From an uncultured Allobaculum sp. (GTDB lineage Bacteria > Bacillota_I > Bacilli_A > Erysipelotrichales > Erysipelotrichaceae), in the NCBI GenBank assembly GCA_948467695.1, contig CAOKFJ010000052.1, positions 1 through 9,196 on the forward strand: 9,196 bases of DNA. The letters run 5' to 3'. Positions within the stretch are counted from its first letter, which is position 1. Each line of letters starts with the position of its first letter. A program made the translations under genes and the position numbers. The notes beneath the pieces were generated by a model. The model searched no databases. It was not told the origin of the DNA and saw only the letters and a list, made by a program, of their open reading frames with translations. Positions 6,165-9,196 of the stretch are shown piece after piece.

Positions 6165-7393
6165 GTTTTGTAAAAGACAGTGCCAACCGCAAACCCATTG
6201 TCGATACCGTTTTTGTGGTTGTTGAACAGGCGAAAAAAGCCAAAGAAAAATACGGCGTGGAAAATGTGCGCGATGCCGTTATCGGATCGCTGTACACCGA
6301 AGAAGGAAAACTGTGCGCTTTTGACACAGTATTCTCCACCCTTAAGAGCCTCGATAATACCCGCCTTGCCAAATACGCGGTGAGCTTTACGGGAAACCCC
6401 GACTTCCAGCAGGATGCCATCGACTGGGTTCTGGATGGAAACTCCAAATTATATAAGGAAGTCATTGCCACACCCGGTGGAACCGGCGCGGTAGGCATGA
6501 CGATTGAAAACTGCCTCGAACCGGGACAGACACTGATCATTCCGGAAATCGCATGGGGTTCGTATTCCCTGATGGCGCAGATGAACAGTCTGAACACAAA
6601 AGCGTATTCCCTGTTTGAAGGCGACCATTTCAACATGGCGTCCTTCAAGGACACTGTGCGTTCCGTGATGGAAACACAGGATCGCATCGTTGCCATCATC
6701 AACGACCCCTGCCAGAACCCGACCGGCTATACCATGAGCCGCGAAGAGTGGGATGAAGTTGTCGCTTTCCTCAATGAATGCTCCAAAACGCATTCCATCG
6801 TTCTGATCAACGATATCGCCTACATTGACTTTGCCTACAATGGAAGCGACGCGAAGAAATACTTCAGCTGCTTCGACGCCATCAGCGACAATGTCGCGGT
6901 GGTTGTGGCATTCTCCATTTCCAAATCCCTGACCTCCTATGGTCTGCGCTGCGGTGCGGCGATTCTGCTTGGAAAAACACCGGAAGTTGTCGATGAACTG
7001 AAGGTCGTCTTTGAAAAGAGCGCCCGCGCGACATGGTCCAATGTCAACAACGGCGCGATGGAAACGTTCTCGACAATCATGCGCGAAAAGAAAGACGACT
7101 ACCTCGAAGAAAAGCAGAAATATGTGGATCTGCTCAATGAACGCTCCGCTCTGTTCATTAAACAGGCTGACGAAGCCGGACTCGCATACTACCCCTACAA
7201 GGAAGGCTTCTTTGTCACGCTGTCGATGGACAACGAGACACGCGACAAGCTTCACACGGCTCTGATTGAAAAACAGATCTATACAGTTAAGGTGAATAAA
7301 GGTATCCGAATCGCAATATGCTCAATGCCCTTAAAAGCGATTGACGGACTCGCAGCCCAGATTAAATCGGTTAAAGATAGCCTGAACGCATAG
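6161..7393 (+). CDS. Class I PLP-dependent aminotransferase, probably aromatic (Phe/Tyr)
   Basis: A 410-residue cytoplasmic enzyme of the aspartate/aromatic aminotransferase family. PLP-site landmarks are in order: PGGTGA (105-110), Trp132, NDPCQNPTGY (181-190, Asn186), INDIAYIDF (216-224) with Asp218 and Tyr221, FSISKSLTSYGLRCG (251-265) with Schiff-base Lys255 and Arg263, and Arg383 in GIRIA, expected to bind the substrate alpha-carboxylate. RATWSNVNNGA (289-299) matches the AspC/TyrB segment RxxYSNPPxHGA in place, so subgroup I-alpha is likely. Sequence alone does not separate aspartate from aromatic specificity. Translational coupling to pheA argues for phenylpyruvate and 4-hydroxyphenylpyruvate as substrates. 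The gene ends with three in-frame stops in a row (TAG TGA TAA, 7391-7399). No clear terminator follows before malQ. Confidence 0.9.
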   Translation: MSFVKDSANRKPIVDTVFVVVEQAKKAKEKYGVENVRDAVIGSLYTEEGKLCAFDTVFSTLKSLDNTRLAKYAVSFTGNPDFQQDAIDWVLDGNSKLYKEVIATPGGTGAVGMTIENCLEPGQTLIIPEIAWGSYSLMAQMNSLNTKAYSLFEGDHFNMASFKDTVRSVMETQDRIVAIINDPCQNPTGYTMSREEWDEVVAFLNECSKTHSIVLINDIAYIDFAYNGSDAKKYFSCFDAISDNVAVVVAFSISKSLTSYGLRCGAAILLGKTPEVVDELKVVFEKSARATWSNVNNGAMETFSTIMREKKDDYLEEKQKYVDLLNERSALFIKQADEAGLAYYPYKEGFFVTLSMDNETRDKLHTALIEKQIYTVKVNKGIRIAICSMPLKAIDGLAAQIKSVKDSLNA

Positions 7394-7504
7394 TGATAAG
7401 ATTTCCTATTCATCTGACGAATTTATAATACTTTTGAAAATGTCAAACGAATTGCGAATGAGTATTGAATTTCCAAAAAAAACGGATGGAAAAAATACGA
7501 AATA

Positions 7505-7513
7505 TGGTAAAAT
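7505..7513 (+). promoter_or_regulatory. Candidate malQ promoter (extended -10 TGGTAAAAT)
   Basis: TGGTAAAAT, preceded by TA, repeats exactly the extended -10 found before pheA and lies in a markedly AT-rich intergenic stretch (7394-7560). No good -35 hexamer is at 16-18 bases. The predicted start near 7520 gives a leader of about 50 bases. A lone perfect TATAAT at 7424-7429 lacks both a TG extension and a -35, so I rank it lower. Confidence 0.55.
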
Positions 7514-7538
7514 ATCGATACTTATACGAGAAGAGATA

Positions 7539-7565
7539 ATGAAAAAGAAAGAGTTTGGCAGGTGA
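7539..7565 (+). CDS. Possible eight-codon leader ORF ahead of malQ
   Basis: An ATG at 7539 opens a short frame encoding MKKKEFGR and stops at TGA (7563-7565). The purine-rich AGAAGAGATA in front could serve as a weak ribosome binding site. Its stop codon lies inside the AGGTGA Shine-Dalgarno sequence of malQ, so translating it would bring a terminating ribosome onto the malQ start. It may be chance, since the region is AT-rich and the peptide has no recognisable feature. Confidence 0.2.
   Translation: MKKKEFGR
7560..7565 (+). promoter_or_regulatory. malQ ribosome binding site that decides the start codon
   Basis: AGGTGA is five bases before the ATG at 7571. The in-frame GTG at 7562 is part of this same site and cannot use it, so the ATG is preferred. 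The resulting N-terminus, MERQAGVLLPLFSVPG, matches the usual beginning of GH77 proteins. Confidence 0.85.
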
Positions 7566-7570
7566 TATTA

Positions 7571-9052
7571 ATGGAAAGACAAGCAGGAGTTCTTCTCCCT
7601 CTGTTCTCGGTGCCCGGAAATCAGGGAATCGGGGACCTCGGTCAGAAAACTCTGATGATGATCGATGAACTGACCAATGCCGGATTCAAGATCTGGTCAA
7701 CGCTTCCCATCAACCCTGTGCAGAAGGACAATTCTCCGTACAGTGCCGTGACTGCATATGCCGGAGATCCGATTTACATCAACATCGACCGTCTTGCCGA
7801 GATGGGTCTTCTGACACAGAGCAGCGTCATCAACTGCAACAAGTTTAAAAACAATGTGGATTACGATACTGTCCGCAATTTTAAAGAACCGTTCTTCCAG
7901 CGGGCATTCAAGATGTTCCGCAAGAACTATAAAAAATGGAAAGCCGAGTTCGACGAGTTCAAGCGCGAAGCCTTCTGGCTCAATGACTGGACAGTCTATG
8001 AACTGTTCCGCAGCCTGAACGACAAAAAAGGCTGGACAGAGTGGCCTCTGGAATACCAGATTTTTCCGGAAAAACAGGGGATCAGTCTGAAAGACCATGT
8101 TGAACAGGTGTTTTACATTCAGTTCCTTCAGTTTATTTTCTACAAACAGCTCGATGAAGTGACCGCCTACGCAAGGGACAAAGGACTGCGCCTTATGCAG
8201 GATGTTCCTTTCTATGTCAATATCGACAGCATGGAAGTCTGGAGCCGCAAACGCGAGTTTATGGTTCAGGCTGACGGCAAAGTGGTTCAGTACGCGGGCT
8301 GCCCGCCTGATCACTACCATCCGCATGGACAGGTCTGGGATCAGCCGATGTACAACTTTGACTACATCAAGGATGAACAGTACGTTTCGCTGCGCAACCG
8401 TTTTATCTGGACCGCGCGCAACTTCGATGCCATCCGCATCGTTCATTTCAAAGGTTTCGACACGATCTGGAAAGTGCCTGAAGACCGCAATCCCGAGCAT
8501 GGCTCGTGGTCGCAGGGACCTGGAAGAGGTCTGATGGAACTGATCAAAAACGATCTTCCGGATGTTCTTTTTACCGCAGAGGATCAGGGCGAAATGCGTC
8601 CTTCTCTCAAGGAAATCGAAAAAGACTTCAGCATCCCCGTTATGGATGTTCTTCAGTACCGTATGGAAACCAAACTGCTCAAAAAGCCGGCTCTGCCGCT
8701 GTCGGTTGTCTACACAACCTTCTACGACACGCCCACACTTGAGCAGGACTATGCAGGCTTTACCAACAACCGCAAAATCGCGCTTCGCCGTTTCTTCAAA
8801 AAACGCGAGTACGATCACCGTCCGTTCCATGATCTTGTATGCCACTTCGCCATCAACAGCGAAGCCGATATCGTCATGCTTGCCATGCAGGATATTTTGG
8901 GCATCAAGGAAGCCGGACGCATCAACGATCCGGAAAATCCGGAAGCGGACAACTGGACATGGAAACTCAAAGACTTCAAGACGTTCCCCGATGAGCTCAA
9001 GAAGATCAGCGAGTGGCTCAAAGAAGCCGGCCGTATTCGCAGCGCCGAATAG
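7571..9052 (+). CDS. malQ: GH77 4-alpha-glucanotransferase homologue with lost catalytic residues
   Basis: A 493-residue protein with full-length GH77 (amylomaltase) architecture. Genuine family members disproportionate maltodextrins by moving alpha-1,4-glucan segments. Family landmarks are clear: GIGDLG (19-24), NSPYSAVTAYAGDP (54-67), QDVPFYV (210-216), AGCPPD (242-247), GQVW (253-256), AEDQG (336-340) and NWTWKL (461-466). Numbering sits two behind Thermus aquaticus amylomaltase: Tyr57, Asp211, Trp256 and Arg289 match Tyr59, Asp213, Trp258 and Arg291. By that register the nucleophile Asp293 is Val291 (RIVH for RIDH). The acid/base Glu is kept (Glu337), the THD motif is FYD (384-386), WGNP is WDQP and RMNTPG is RINDPE. 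The reading frame is undamaged, so this looks like a selected pseudoenzyme or an enzyme with changed chemistry, not a decaying gene. It has its own promoter and terminator and no functional link to the aromatic genes. Confidence 0.85.
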   Translation: MERQAGVLLPLFSVPGNQGIGDLGQKTLMMIDELTNAGFKIWSTLPINPVQKDNSPYSAVTAYAGDPIYINIDRLAEMGLLTQSSVINCNKFKNNVDYDTVRNFKEPFFQRAFKMFRKNYKKWKAEFDEFKREAFWLNDWTVYELFRSLNDKKGWTEWPLEYQIFPEKQGISLKDHVEQVFYIQFLQFIFYKQLDEVTAYARDKGLRLMQDVPFYVNIDSMEVWSRKREFMVQADGKVVQYAGCPPDHYHPHGQVWDQPMYNFDYIKDEQYVSLRNRFIWTARNFDAIRIVHFKGFDTIWKVPEDRNPEHGSWSQGPGRGLMELIKNDLPDVLFTAEDQGEMRPSLKEIEKDFSIPVMDVLQYRMETKLLKKPALPLSVVYTTFYDTPTLEQDYAGFTNNRKIALRRFFKKREYDHRPFHDLVCHFAINSEADIVMLAMQDILGIKEAGRINDPENPEADNWTWKLKDFKTFPDELKKISEWLKEAGRIRSAE

Positions 9053-9107
9053 TCAGGCAAAGCTTTGCGTATACAGACATTTGTCGTTTCTATCTGAAAA
9101 TTTTTTC

Positions 9108-9145
9108 AGCCCGTTCTGCACAGTTTTGAGCAGAACGGGCTTTTT
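9108..9145 (+). terminator. Intrinsic terminator of malQ
   Basis: AGCCCGTTCTGC (9108-9119) and GCAGAACGGGCT (9130-9141) form a perfect 12-bp GC-rich stem with a 10-base loop, followed by a U run (9141-9145). It sits 55 bases after the malQ stop. On the opposite strand the stem is followed by As, so it acts only rightward. Confidence 0.92.
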
Positions 9146-9165
9146 ATCTGTGAAGACGCATAAAG

Positions 9166-9196
9166 AAAAAAACCGCACGCGCTGGATTTGCGCGTG
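9166..9196 (-). terminator. Likely terminator of a leftward gene beyond the right edge (cut by window)
   Basis: CACGCGC (9176-9182) and GCGCGTG (9190-9196) form a perfect 7-bp stem with a 7-base loop that reaches the last base of the window and may continue beyond it. Read leftward, the stem is followed after CGG by seven Us (complement of 9166-9172). That is the layout of an intrinsic terminator for a gene converging on malQ from the right. Only the arms inside the window can be confirmed. Confidence 0.65.

Noticed and set aside
6449..7255. A 268-codon minus-strand open frame inside the aminotransferase gene
   Set aside because: Antisense shadow of a well-supported gene; no start signals and no recognisable domain.
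7697..8845. A 382-codon open frame on the minus strand inside malQ
   Set aside because: It lies antisense to a gene with clear GH77 motifs, has no ribosome binding site, and its translation shows no family motif. Codon bias of the sense gene keeps the opposite frame open.
1..9196. CRISPR array, tRNA/rRNA genes, insertion sequences, phage or attachment sites
   Set aside because: None seen: no regularly spaced repeats, no transposase-like frame, no clover-leaf candidates and no long terminal repeats.

Overview
The window is a compact block of bacterial chromosome dominated by aromatic amino acid biosynthesis. Tight gene packing, AGGTGA/AAGGAGG-type ribosome binding sites, extended -10 promoters (TGGTAAAAT twice) and clostridial-style enzyme motifs (AroA ESGSTIRFF, AroC RGGGHFSGR) point to the Bacillota. 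An Erysipelotrichia- or Clostridia-like anaerobe with intermediate GC would fit, but that placement is an impression and not a measurement. TGA is used as a normal stop codon.

Layout. Positions 1-158 may carry the last 50 codons of a rightward membrane protein (weak). Positions 159-418 hold nothing I can identify. A strong hairpin at 419-465 ends a leftward operon that reads aroB (4837-3815), aroC (3834-2662), aroA (2652-1357), tyrA (1360-527), with overlapping or nearly touching genes. A 238-bp divergent intergenic region separates it from a rightward pair: pheA (5076-6164, fused chorismate mutase/prephenate dehydratase/ACT) and a class I aminotransferase (6161-7393), joined by an ATGA overlap. 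An AT-rich gap (7394-7570) with its own promoter leads to a malQ-type GH77 gene (7571-9052), closed by an intrinsic terminator at 9108-9145. A second hairpin at the right edge looks like the terminator of a leftward gene outside the window.

How the genes work together. AroB, AroA and AroC supply three of the seven steps from DAHP formation to chorismate. PheA makes prephenate and phenylpyruvate, TyrA makes 4-hydroxyphenylpyruvate, and the aminotransferase probably finishes phenylalanine and tyrosine. The only chorismate mutase in view is the one fused in PheA, so the TyrA branch in the left operon probably depends on the divergent right operon. DAHP synthase, 3-dehydroquinate dehydratase, shikimate dehydrogenase and shikimate kinase are not in the window.

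The most unusual object is the GH77 protein. It is full length and intact, and its residues line up with family landmarks at a constant offset. Yet the catalytic nucleophile Asp (RIDH) is Val (RIVH), the THD motif is FYD, and other signature residues are also changed. It looks like a non-catalytic or altered amylomaltase paralogue, not an ordinary MalQ.
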